Assembly: GCA_045118975.1 (NCBI GenBank) | Contig: JBGVCT010000003.1 | Location: 124,001-188,000, forward strand | Origin: RGIG6178 sp045118975 | GTDB taxonomy: Bacteria; Bacillota_I; Bacilli_A; RFN20; DUOF01 | Length of the DNA: 64,000 nucleotides | Direction of reading: 5' to 3' | Part shown: piece after piece, positions 9,452 through 16,507 of the stretch | Position numbering within the stretch: position 1 is the stretch's first letter | Layout: every line of letters begins with the position of its first letter | Made by a program: the position numbers and the translations under genes | Notes under the pieces: generated by a model | The model's database searches: none | The model's input: the letters and a program-made list of their open reading frames with translations, nothing else | What the model was told of the DNA's origin: nothing

Positions 9452-9481
9452 AATGCGAAATTTAGGTTTCGCATTTTTTTA
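9452..9481 (+). terminator. Intrinsic terminator after gyrA
   Basis: Nine-base perfect stem AATGCGAAA (9452-9460) and TTTCGCATT (9467-9475) followed by a T run. Confidence 0.9.
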
Positions 9482-9510
9482 TTTTCAAAGATAATATACA
9501 TATGTATAAT
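9482..9510 (+). promoter_or_regulatory. Putative promoter for the HExxH protein gene
   Basis: Consensus TATAAT at 9505-9510 with TTTTCA at 9482-9487, 17 bases apart. The -35 region overlaps the tail of the gyrA terminator, and the gene starts 21 bases after the -10. Confidence 0.55.
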
Positions 9511-9531
9511 ATAAATAAAGAGGTGAGGAAG

Positions 9532-10725
9532 ATGAATTATATTAATAATTATATGATTAATAATGTAGAAAAAGCTAAACCTTACCTAATTGAAGCTTTT
9601 AGCTATGTATATGGAGAAAAGCGACGTGATTTTATCGAAGAAAGAATAAATTCTACTAAAGTTTGTGTGTGCCATGGAGAAATAGATTCTGTTGAATTAT
9701 ATAGAATGCTATATCATGTAGAAAAATCTGATATGGTAAATAAAGAGGAATTAATAAAATCTATTAAAGTGATGATTAAATTAAGAAGAATGTATGATAA
9801 GTATGATAAATATGTTTTAGAACAACTTAAAATTATGTTTCCTAATTTAAAAAGAACTGATTTCCCAATGGTATTTATAAATGCGTTTAATTCTTTTGAA
9901 AAAAGATTTGGAAAAAACGAAAGAGAAAACGCTAGGATAAAAAAAGAAAGAATAACTTATTTTAAGGAATTGGGGTTGAATTTAGGAGATGATTATGAGG
10001 CATATGAAACTAATGAATCTGCTAAAAAGTTAGTTCCTAGTAAATTACAAAAGGCGGAATTTAAAAAGCTATACAATAAGTTATTGGCAACTAAAGATAA
10101 GTTAGAAGAATATTTTTCTAATAACCATAAAGAATTAGAAGAAATATTAATTAAGTATAGATATGACAAAAAAGAAATTGAATATAAAGATGTAAATAGG
10201 AATGTTTCCTATTGTATGCCTAATACAATAAATGGAGAAGTCTACCCATTGTGTATGTTTAATATATTAAATTTAATGCTTGATTGTGAGAGTGTTTTCG
10301 TTCATGAATTTAGTCATGCTTTGGGTTTGAGTGGCAAAAATAAATGTGCTCTATACTGTAGGGGGAAATATAAAATGATTAATGAAGCTCTAGAGGAAGC
10401 TTCGATTAAGGCTGTATATGATTATATGCTAGAAAAAGGATATTATGTAATTCATAAAAATCCTACAAGAGATAATGATTCTGTATATAATCCAATCACT
10501 CCAATCGGAGAGGCTTTTTTAGAAAAATTTAAAGATAGTATGGATATAATTAGATTTGGTAGTGAAGAAGAATTATATAAAATTATTGATCCAGATACAC
10601 TAGAAGACTTAGACGCTATTTGTAACACTATTATTTCAGAGCCTGAAAATACTATGTTTGTCAAAATGTTACAAAGTGCAGCAATAAAAAAGATAAATGA
10701 ATATAAGCCTAACATGAAAAGATAA
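9532..10725 (+). CDS. Putative zinc metallopeptidase-like protein of unknown function
   Basis: 397 residues from ATG 9532, chosen because AGAGGTGAGG lies just upstream; an in-frame ATG at 9502 falls within the promoter -10 region. I do not recognise the family. The visible motif is SVFVHEFSHALGLSG near residue 258, an HExxH zinc-binding and catalytic signature. About 35 residues later, INEALEEASIKAVYDYM could supply the third (glutamate) ligand, as in gluzincins. No signal peptide or membrane segment is seen, so it is probably cytoplasmic. The N-terminal half is charged and helical with no catalytic motif. It has its own promoter and is followed by the serS leader. A peptidase role is inferred from the motif alone. 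Confidence 0.6.
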   Translation: MNYINNYMINNVEKAKPYLIEAFSYVYGEKRRDFIEERINSTKVCVCHGEIDSVELYRMLYHVEKSDMVNKEELIKSIKVMIKLRRMYDKYDKYVLEQLKIMFPNLKRTDFPMVFINAFNSFEKRFGKNERENARIKKERITYFKELGLNLGDDYEAYETNESAKKLVPSKLQKAEFKKLYNKLLATKDKLEEYFSNNHKELEEILIKYRYDKKEIEYKDVNRNVSYCMPNTINGEVYPLCMFNILNLMLDCESVFVHEFSHALGLSGKNKCALYCRGKYKMINEALEEASIKAVYDYMLEKGYYVIHKNPTRDNDSVYNPITPIGEAFLEKFKDSMDIIRFGSEEELYKIIDPDTLEDLDAICNTIISEPENTMFVKMLQSAAIKKINEYKPNMKR

Positions 10726-10729
10726 AGTA

Positions 10730-10758
10730 TTGATTTTTCATTTTATGTGTATTATATT
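10730..10758 (+). promoter_or_regulatory. Promoter of the serS T-box transcript
   Basis: TTGATT (10730-10735), 17-base spacer, TATATT (10753-10758). It immediately follows the stop of the preceding gene and would start a leader of about 220 bases before serS. Confidence 0.65.
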
Positions 10759-10763
10759 ATTAA

Positions 10764-10967
10764 TGACGTTGAAAAAGACAAGTAGCTAAAGAGAGATATT
10801 TGTAGAGAGTTTATGGTTGGTGAAAATAAACAATATTGCTTTAGTGAATCTACTTTGGAGTTAACTTTTATAAAAGAGAGAACTAGAAATAGTTAATTAG
10901 GGTGGCAACGCGGTCTAGATTAGGTCGTCCCTTACTTTGTTTAAAAAGTAAGGAACGGCTTTTTTTG
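10764..10967 (+). promoter_or_regulatory. T-box riboswitch (serine type) upstream of serS
   Basis: The conserved T-box sequence AGGGTGGCAACGCGG lies at 10899-10913. It is followed by a rho-independent terminator: CCTTACTT and AAGTAAGG arms between 10930 and 10953, then a T run at 10960-10966. T-box leaders sense uncharged tRNA: pairing of the tRNA CCA end with the TGGC bulge forms the antiterminator. The best specifier candidate is TCT (a serine codon) at 10849-10851 in GTGAATCTACTTT. This fits the downstream gene, though I placed the specifier by eye. The serS start is at 10986. Confidence 0.9.
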
Positions 10968-10985
10968 TTAAGGAGGAGAAAGAAA

Positions 10986-12272
10986 ATGATAGATATTAAA
11001 TTAATTAGAGAAAACCCAGAACTTGTAAAAGAAAATATTAAAAAGAAATTCCAAGACAAAAAATTAGTTTTGGTAGATGAGGTAATTGAACTTGATAGAG
11101 CATCTAGAGAAAATAAGACTAGAGCAGATTATTTAAGAGGACAAAGAAATAGTATTTCTAAGTCTATTGGTGTTTTAATGGCTAATAAAAAAGTTGATGA
11201 AGCAAATGAGGCAAAAGCTCAAGTTGTTGCTATCAATAAAGAATTAGAGGATATTGAAAAGAAAGAAGAAGAATTTGCTTTAGAAATAAAGAAAAGAATG
11301 ATGGTTATTCCAAACATTTTAGATGCTAGCGTACCTATTGGTAAAGATGATAGTGAGAATGTTGAAAATTGTAGATATGGAGAAATCAAAGAATTAGATT
11401 ATGAAATCCCATATCATGCAGATATCCTAGAGTCTATTTGTGGTTTAGATAAGGATAGTGCTGGTAGAACTAGTGGTAATGGTTTCTATTTCTTGACAGG
11501 TGATGCAGCAAGATTACATAGTGCAATGTTAAGTTATGCTAGAGATTTCATGATTGATAAGGGATTTACTTATTGTATTCCTCCTTTTATGATTAGAAGT
11601 GATGTAGTAACAGGTGTTATGTCTTTTGAAGAAATGGATGCAATGATGTATAAAATTGAAAATGAAGACTTATTTTTAATTGGTACAAGTGAGCACTCAA
11701 TGATTGGTAGATTTAAAGATACAATAAATAAAGAAGAGGCTACTCCAATTGCTTTAACTAGTTATTCTCCTTGCTTTAGAAAAGAAGTGGGAGCTCATGG
11801 TATTGAGGAAAGAGGAATATATAGAGTTCACCAATTTGAAAAGCAAGAAATGGTAGTTATTTGTAAACCAGAAGTTAGTATGGATTGGTATGAAAAAATG
11901 TGGAATGCGAGTGTTGAATTCTTTAGAAGTCTAGAAATTCCTGTAAGAACATTAGAATGTTGTAGTGGAGATTTGGCTGATCTTAAAGTTAAAAGTTGTG
12001 ATGTAGAGGCATGGAGTCCACGTCAAAAGAAATTCTTTGAGGTTGGTAGTTGTTCTAATTTAGGAGATGCTCAAGCAAGAAGATTAGGCATCAGATTAAA
12101 GGGAGAAAATGGAAATTATTATGCTCATACTTTAAATAACACTGTTGTAGCTACTCCTCGTGCTCTAATCGCATTTATTGAGAATCATTATCAAAAAGAT
12201 GGAACAATCTATATTCCTGAAGTTTTAAGACCATATATGGGTGGAAAAGAAAAGTTAGTTCCAAATAAGTAA
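10986..12272 (+). CDS. serS: Seryl-tRNA synthetase, archaeal-like subtype
   Basis: 428 residues from ATG 10986, preceded by AAGGAGGAGAAAG. A longer frame would read through the T-box and is rejected. The N-terminal coiled coil (about 1-105) grips the tRNA long arm, and the class II catalytic core follows. Motif 2 reads SPCFRKEVGAHG then GIYRVHQFEK. The motif 3 region reads HTLNNTVVATPRALIAFIEN, ending in IPEVLRPYMGG. The GAHG and LNNT forms resemble the archaeal branch of SerRS, where ordinary bacterial enzymes have GSAGRDT and LNGSG. It charges tRNA-Ser and also primes selenocysteine tRNA. Expression is controlled by the upstream T-box. Confidence 0.93.
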   Translation: MIDIKLIRENPELVKENIKKKFQDKKLVLVDEVIELDRASRENKTRADYLRGQRNSISKSIGVLMANKKVDEANEAKAQVVAINKELEDIEKKEEEFALEIKKRMMVIPNILDASVPIGKDDSENVENCRYGEIKELDYEIPYHADILESICGLDKDSAGRTSGNGFYFLTGDAARLHSAMLSYARDFMIDKGFTYCIPPFMIRSDVVTGVMSFEEMDAMMYKIENEDLFLIGTSEHSMIGRFKDTINKEEATPIALTSYSPCFRKEVGAHGIEERGIYRVHQFEKQEMVVICKPEVSMDWYEKMWNASVEFFRSLEIPVRTLECCSGDLADLKVKSCDVEAWSPRQKKFFEVGSCSNLGDAQARRLGIRLKGENGNYYAHTLNNTVVATPRALIAFIENHYQKDGTIYIPEVLRPYMGGKEKLVPNK

Positions 12273-12290
12273 TTGAGTTAGTAAATTTAG

Positions 12291-12318
12291 TTGTAAAAAT
12301 ATAAATTTATAGTATAAT
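12291..12318 (+). promoter_or_regulatory. Promoter of the SRP RNA
   Basis: TTGTAA (12291-12296), 16-base spacer, consensus TATAAT (12313-12318). The predicted start about 6 bases later coincides with the 5' end of the SRP RNA stem. Confidence 0.75.
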
Positions 12319-12323
12319 TATAG

Positions 12324-12402
12324 TGTCATTACGAGGGTAGTGCATGAACCATGTCAGGACCGGAAGGTAGCAGCATTAAGTGAGTTCGCCTTGTGTAATG
12401 AC
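12324..12402 (+). ncRNA. ffs: Small signal recognition particle RNA (4.5S type)
   Basis: The SRP domain IV signature is present: GTCAGGACCGGAAGGTAGCAGC between 12353 and 12374, split here as GTCAGG, the GGAA tetraloop and AGCAGC. The ends GTCATTAC (12324-12331) and GTAATGAC (12394-12401) pair to close a single long hairpin of about 79 bases. This is the short form without an Alu domain. The RNA binds Ffh to target nascent membrane and secreted proteins. It lies just before tadA, next to the dnaX cluster, a location common in Bacillota. Confidence 0.95.
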
Positions 12403-12417
12403 CTTTTTTATTTAATG

Positions 12418-12447
12418 ACATCTAGAAGTGTATCTAGATGTTTTTTA
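12418..12447 (+). terminator. Terminator after the SRP RNA
   Basis: Perfect nine-base stem ACATCTAGA (12418-12426) and TCTAGATGT (12433-12441) followed by T5. It separates the SRP RNA from tadA. Confidence 0.8.
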
Positions 12448-12471
12448 TTATATAATGTAGGTGGTGGTTAT

Positions 12472-12924
12472 ATGAACTATATGAATGAAGCTTATAAAGA
12501 GGCAATGAAGGCTTTAAAAATAGATGAAGTTCCTGTTGGTGCTGTTATAGTGAAAAATGAGAGAATTATAGCAAGGGGATTTAATAAAAAAGAGTCTAAT
12601 AATAATGTTTTGGGACATGCAGAATTAGTAGCACTTTCTAAAGCGTGTAAAAAACTTAATTCTTGGAGATTAAATGATTGCGAAATATATGTGACATTAG
12701 AGCCTTGTTCAATGTGTTTATCTGCGCTTATTCATGCAAGGATAGCTAAAATTTATTATGGTTGTAAAGATCCAAAAAGTGGGGCGATTGAGGGTTCTTT
12801 TGACCTTCAAAAAGTGGGAAACTTTAATCACAAAATAGAATCTGAATGTTTAGAAGATACAAGATGCAGCCTTATTTTAAAAGAATACTTTAAAGATAAA
12901 AGAAGGAAGAAAAATATTGATTGA
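12472..12924 (+). CDS. tadA: tRNA-specific adenosine deaminase TadA
   Basis: 150 residues from ATG 12472, with AGGTGG seven bases upstream. A longer frame through the SRP RNA is rejected. The zinc deaminase motifs are HAE (in VLGHAELVAL, near residue 50) and PCSMCLSA (PCxxC, near 80). The GAVIV and SWRLNDCEIYVTLEPC surroundings are typical of TadA. The enzyme deaminates A34 to inosine in tRNA-Arg(ACG), allowing one tRNA to read CGU, CGC and CGA. The length is normal. The position between the SRP RNA and dnaX matches other Bacillota. Confidence 0.93.
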   Translation: MNYMNEAYKEAMKALKIDEVPVGAVIVKNERIIARGFNKKESNNNVLGHAELVALSKACKKLNSWRLNDCEIYVTLEPCSMCLSALIHARIAKIYYGCKDPKSGAIEGSFDLQKVGNFNHKIESECLEDTRCSLILKEYFKDKRRKKNID

Positions 12925-12949
12925 AATTGTTTCTTTGCGGGAGTATAAT
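12921..12949 (+). promoter_or_regulatory. Strong promoter inside the tadA 3' end
   Basis: TTGAAA (12921-12926), 17-base spacer, TATAAT (12944-12949). The -35 overlaps the tadA stop codon. It serves the small membrane protein gene at 12972. Confidence 0.8.
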
Positions 12950-12971
12950 CAAGCCAAGAGAGGCGATAAAT

Positions 12972-13319
12972 ATGGATATAAATTTAGAAAATGCAAAGAG
13001 AGAAGTTAAGTCTGCAAACATGGCTTTAAGAGCAACTTTAATTGTGCTTATTTTTGCTTTAGGAATAACTTATGCAGGACAAGTTAAAGATGATTTTGAA
13101 GTTAGTCTTGGAAAAAAAGATAAGAGTAGTTATTTAACTAGAGTTGATGAAGTTGATTTATATACTCTATATAAAAATCAAGCTGCGATCTTAGATGCTA
13201 CTACTGGTGGCAAGAAATTTGCAGGTGGTAAAACTTTAGATTTAAACATGGAAAAAAGACTTGTTAGAGCTAAGCAAAAGAGCAATTCTAATCATGGTAA
13301 AGTTTATATAAGAAGATAA
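12972..13319 (+). CDS. Small single-span membrane protein, unknown function
   Basis: 115 residues from ATG 12972, with AGAGAGGCG upstream; a longer in-frame start near 12921 lies within the promoter and is rejected. There is a short charged N-terminus (MDINLENAKREV) and one transmembrane helix at about residues 17-35. A hydrophilic tail of 80 residues, rich in Lys, Asp and Gly and ending in basic residues, follows. By the positive-inside rule the topology is uncertain. I do not recognise a family. It has its own strong promoter at the tadA stop and its own terminator, so it is a monocistronic unit between tadA and dnaX, where Bacillota usually have nothing conserved. Confidence 0.6.
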   Translation: MDINLENAKREVKSANMALRATLIVLIFALGITYAGQVKDDFEVSLGKKDKSSYLTRVDEVDLYTLYKNQAAILDATTGGKKFAGGKTLDLNMEKRLVRAKQKSNSNHGKVYIRR

Positions 13320-13330
13320 AAAACAACTGT

Positions 13331-13360
13331 AAGGCAGGTTGAAAATACCTGCCTTTTTTT
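13331..13360 (+). terminator. Intrinsic terminator before dnaX
   Basis: Perfect nine-base stem AAGGCAGGT (13331-13339) and ACCTGCCTT (13347-13355), followed by T7. It ends the unit of the small membrane protein. Confidence 0.92.
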
Positions 13361-13454
13361 ATTTTGAATTTGTTGCTTTTTGATGTATCTTTTATTGTCG
13401 TAAATATAGTAGATGGATGGTAAATAATGTATAATATTGAAGAGGGTGATAGTA

Positions 13455-15326
13455 ATGGGATATAAGGCTTTATATAGAACATATAGACCACAAACTTTTG
13501 AAGAAGTGGCAGGCCAAAAACAAATTATACAAACATTAAAAAATGCGATAAAAGAGAATAAAATCGCACATGCATATTTATTTACAGGTCCTAGAGGAAC
13601 TGGTAAGACTACAATGGCAAAATTGCTTGCTAAAGCACTTAATTGTAAAGGTGAACATAAACCTTGTGATGAGTGTGAAAATTGTCTTGCAATAAGTGAA
13701 GGAAGTTATCCTGATGTTATTGAGATAGATGCTGCAAGTAATAATGGTGTAGATGAAGTAAGAAATTTAATTGATAAGGTTAAGTATGCTCCTTTAGAAG
13801 GTAAATATAAAGTATATATTATTGATGAGGTACACATGATGTCTCAAGGTGCATTCAACGCTCTATTGAAAACTCTTGAAGAGCCACCTGCACATGTTGT
13901 CTTTGTGTTAGCTACAACTGAGCCACATAAAGTATTGCCAACTATATTATCTAGATGTCAAAGATTTGATTTTGGAAGAATCTCAAGAAAAGATATAGAA
14001 GAAAGATTAGTTGATGTTTTGCTAAGTGAAAATGTGGAATACGAGGATGGAGTTATTGAACTTGTTAGTGAACTTTGTGATGGTGGAATGAGAGATGCTT
14101 TGAGTATTTTAGATCAAACAATTGCTTATGCTGGAAATTATATTACTACACAAAGTGTTAGAGAAATATATGGTATAGTTTCAAACTCAGAAAAGATCGA
14201 ATTTATAACACTTATTAATAGTGATAATTACCAAGCTTTGATGGATAATATTAACTATTATGATGAAAAGGGTGTGGATTTATATAGACTAACTAATAAC
14301 TTAATTGACTTGTTGAAAGAAGTCATTATTTATAAAAACTCTAACTCTTTTAGAGGATTAAAAGTTATCAACGAATCTAATGCTGAACAACTTTCAATTA
14401 TTCCTAATAAGAAATTATTTGAAATGATTGATATTTTAGTGGAAGCTTTATCTTCTTATAAAAAAGTTGGAGCCCCTAGAGCATTGTTTGAAATTGCATG
14501 TCTAAAGATGTGTGGATTAAAAGATACGCTTGAGAATGTTATATACAAAGAGGTTGTAAAATATGAAAATACACCAGCTTTCAATGAACCAACATATCAA
14601 ACACAACCTACAAATTTAATTTCAAATGTAGAAAAAGATGAGATTGCAGAGGATAAGGTTACTCCTGTTGAAAGAATTAAAAAGTTAAATGAAGAAGTTG
14701 TTACTCCTGAAGTTATTGAAATGCCTTCAAATAATGTGGTGGAAGAAACAGCTGTTTCACATGAAACACAAGAAACAATCCAAGAAAGTGTAGAATCGCA
14801 ACCTACTATAGTTGCTACAGAAACTACTGTTGAGGCTACACCAAGTGAAGAAGAATTATTAAATGTCTTAGTTCAAGCTAGTAGAGATGCACTTGTTAAA
14901 GCTCAACAACAATGGGTTATGCTTCCTAAATATTTGACATCACCTGCTACTGCTAAGGTTACAGGCATCTTATTAGATGGAAGACCTATGGCGGCTTGTG
15001 ATAATGTTATAATTATTGGATATACTAATGAAGCTTATTTGAATCGTGTATACGAAGCTAATAATTATTCGGAAATGAATAGTTTGTTAAAAGCTTTATA
15101 TAATAATGATGTTAAATGCTATTGTTTAACTGTTGAAAACTTTAATGAGCTTAAAGCTAAATACATCAGTTTAAGACAACTTGGTAAATTGCCACAAGCA
15201 AAGCCAATTGTAATACAAAGAAAGAATATTATAGTTTCAAATAGTAGTGACACTGAAGTAGATGAAGGTGTTGAGTATGCAAAAAAATTGTTTGGAGACA
15301 ATGTTATAATTAAGGAGGAAAATTAA
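13455..15326 (+). CDS. dnaX: DNA polymerase III subunit gamma/tau
   Basis: 623 residues from ATG 13455 with GAGGGTG upstream; an in-frame TTG at 13437 is less likely. The AAA+ clamp-loader module has YRTYRPQTFEEVAGQ, Walker A GPRGTGKTT, a zinc module of four cysteines (CKGEHKPCDECENC), Walker B IIDEVHMM, and the SRC motif ILSRCQRFDF. The linker after residue 380 is rich in Glu, Thr and Val. A C-terminal tau-like domain of about 150 residues follows. The subunit loads the beta clamp and tethers the polymerase and DnaB. I see no slippery heptamer in frame, so only the full-length form is expected. The start has a TATAAT at 13430-13435 with a poor -35. Confidence 0.95.
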   Translation: MGYKALYRTYRPQTFEEVAGQKQIIQTLKNAIKENKIAHAYLFTGPRGTGKTTMAKLLAKALNCKGEHKPCDECENCLAISEGSYPDVIEIDAASNNGVDEVRNLIDKVKYAPLEGKYKVYIIDEVHMMSQGAFNALLKTLEEPPAHVVFVLATTEPHKVLPTILSRCQRFDFGRISRKDIEERLVDVLLSENVEYEDGVIELVSELCDGGMRDALSILDQTIAYAGNYITTQSVREIYGIVSNSEKIEFITLINSDNYQALMDNINYYDEKGVDLYRLTNNLIDLLKEVIIYKNSNSFRGLKVINESNAEQLSIIPNKKLFEMIDILVEALSSYKKVGAPRALFEIACLKMCGLKDTLENVIYKEVVKYENTPAFNEPTYQTQPTNLISNVEKDEIAEDKVTPVERIKKLNEEVVTPEVIEMPSNNVVEETAVSHETQETIQESVESQPTIVATETTVEATPSEEELLNVLVQASRDALVKAQQQWVMLPKYLTSPATAKVTGILLDGRPMAACDNVIIIGYTNEAYLNRVYEANNYSEMNSLLKALYNNDVKCYCLTVENFNELKAKYISLRQLGKLPQAKPIVIQRKNIIVSNSSDTEVDEGVEYAKKLFGDNVIIKEEN

Positions 15327-15327
15327 T

Positions 15328-15630
15328 ATGGATATGAATGCATTAATGCGTCAAGCACAAAATATGCAAAAACAATTAGCAAAAAAGCAAAAGGAAGTTG
15401 AAGAAAAAGAGTTTGTAGTTAATAGTAATGGTGGTGCTATAACTATTTCTATTATGGGAAATAAAAAAGTTAACAGTATTCAAATTGATGAAGATCTTTT
15501 AACTGATAAAGATATGCTTCAAGATTTATTAACTGTTGCAATCAATGAGGCTATCAAAACAGTTGATGATGAAATGAATAGAGTTATGAATGAGGCTACA
15601 GGTGGCATGCGTATGCCAGGGATGTTTTAA
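15328..15630 (+). CDS. ybaB: YbaB/EbfC family nucleoid-associated protein
   Basis: 100 residues starting MDMNALMRQAQNMQKQLAKK, the classic N-terminus of this family. NGGAITISIMGNKKV and the C-terminal MNEATGGMRMPGMF follow. The protein forms a dimer with helical arms that binds DNA. It is almost always encoded between dnaX and recR, as here. The ATG is preceded by AAGGAGGAAAATTA located in the end of dnaX, two bases after its stop. Its stop overlaps the recR start (TAATG). Confidence 0.95.
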   Translation: MDMNALMRQAQNMQKQLAKKQKEVEEKEFVVNSNGGAITISIMGNKKVNSIQIDEDLLTDKDMLQDLLTVAINEAIKTVDDEMNRVMNEATGGMRMPGMF

Positions 15631-16217
15631 TGGAATATCCTGAGTCTTTTAAAAATCTTATAGAGGCATTTGCAAGACTTCCTGGTGTGGGCTATAAATC
15701 TGCTGAGAGAATGGCATATTCATACCTAGATTTGCAACCTGAATATAAGGAAAAGTTTGTTAGTGCGATTTCTAATGTTAATAAAATAAAACATTGTCAT
15801 ACATGCTTCAATTTAAGTGATACAGAGGAGTGTGAAATATGTAAAAACACCTCTAGAGATTCTACGACAATATGTGTTGTTAGTAATCCTAAGGATGTGT
15901 TCGCTATTGAAAAAACCAACTCATTTTCTGGTAAATATCACGTTTTAAATGGTGTTATTTCACTTAAAAAAGGTAAATTACCCCAAGATCTTAATATAGA
16001 TTCTTTGCTTACTAGATTAGATGGGGTTAAAGAAGTTATTGTTGCTACAAATCCAAATTTAGATGGTGAAACCACAGGACTTTTTATTGCTAAACTATTA
16101 GAAGGAAGAAATATAAAAGTTACAAGATTGGCTTATGGATTGCCTATGGGTGGTAATATTGAATATAGTGATAATATTACTTTGGCTAAATCATTTGAAA
16201 ATAGAAAATCATTTTAA
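15630..16217 (+). CDS. recR: Recombination mediator protein RecR
   Basis: 195 residues. The helix-hairpin-helix near the N-terminus reads FARLPGVGYKSAERMAY. A four-cysteine zinc module follows (CHTCFNLSDTEECEIC). A Toprim domain shows ICVVSNPKDVFAIEK and ATNPNLDGETTGLFIAKLL, and the C-terminal part has RLAYGLPMGGNIEYSD. RecR acts with RecF and RecO in gap repair and RecA loading. The length matches the family (about 198). It overlaps ybaB by one base and ends at a terminator hairpin that also holds the start of the next gene. Confidence 0.96.
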   Translation: MEYPESFKNLIEAFARLPGVGYKSAERMAYSYLDLQPEYKEKFVSAISNVNKIKHCHTCFNLSDTEECEICKNTSRDSTTICVVSNPKDVFAIEKTNSFSGKYHVLNGVISLKKGKLPQDLNIDSLLTRLDGVKEVIVATNPNLDGETTGLFIAKLLEGRNIKVTRLAYGLPMGGNIEYSDNITLAKSFENRKSF

Positions 16218-16218
16218 T

Positions 16219-16260
16219 TATCATCACTTCATATATTGAAGTGGTGATTTTTATTTTAGA
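16219..16260 (+). terminator. Terminator hairpin after recR, overlapping the bofA start
   Basis: An 11-base stem, ATCATCACTTC (16220-16230) with GAAGTGGTGAT (16238-16248), contains one G-U pair and is followed by a T-rich tract. The candidate GTG start codons of the next gene (16241, 16244) lie in the 3' arm. Confidence 0.75.
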
Positions 16261-16447
16261 AAAAATAGCAAAATTTGCATTGAAATTAACTGGTATGTTA
16301 CTTGCTTTATTTGGCATACGTTATCTATTGTTGTTTATTGGTATAATCATTCCATTAGAATGGTTTATCATAATAGGATGTGGAATGATGGGAATGTATG
16401 GGTTAGTGGTATTGACGTTTTATATTCTTGTTGTTAATTTGTTATAA
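16241..16447 (+). CDS. bofA: BofA-like sporulation membrane protein
   Basis: 68 residues, two hydrophobic segments (about 15-36 and 40-66). The pattern LTGMLLALFGIRYL then GIIIPLEWFIIIGCG resembles BofA, which reads roughly GxLLLFLxN...GIxIPIN. BofA holds the SpoIVFB protease in check until sigma-K is activated in the mother cell. In Bacillus and Clostridium bofA lies directly after recR, as it does here, and spoIIE follows. The similarity is weak by eye, so the call rests on position plus hydrophobic pattern. The start is unclear: GTG at 16241 or 16244 lies inside a hairpin, and an ATT at 16253 is better spaced from GGTGAT. Confidence 0.6.
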   Translation: MVIFILEKIAKFALKLTGMLLALFGIRYLLLFIGIIIPLEWFIIIGCGMMGMYGLVVLTFYILVVNLL

Positions 16448-16507
16448 TCAACACATAGTAACAAATTTCGACAAGACATTATAGTATATTTCATTGTGGG
16501 TGATGGC

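Noticed and set aside
10902..10985. N-terminal extension of serS starting in the T-box region
   Set aside because: The extra codons translate the T-box motif and terminator; a strong ribosome binding site precedes the ATG at 10986, and the protein from there begins like other SerRS.
12340..12471. N-terminal extension of tadA
   Set aside because: It would translate the SRP RNA and its terminator. The ATG at 12472 has AGGTGG at good spacing and gives a normal TadA length.
14450..14480. Programmed frameshift site (A-rich run) in dnaX
   Set aside because: The run reads TAT AAA AAA GTT in the coding frame, so it is not an A AAA AAG heptamer in the right register, and no clear stimulatory stem was seen.
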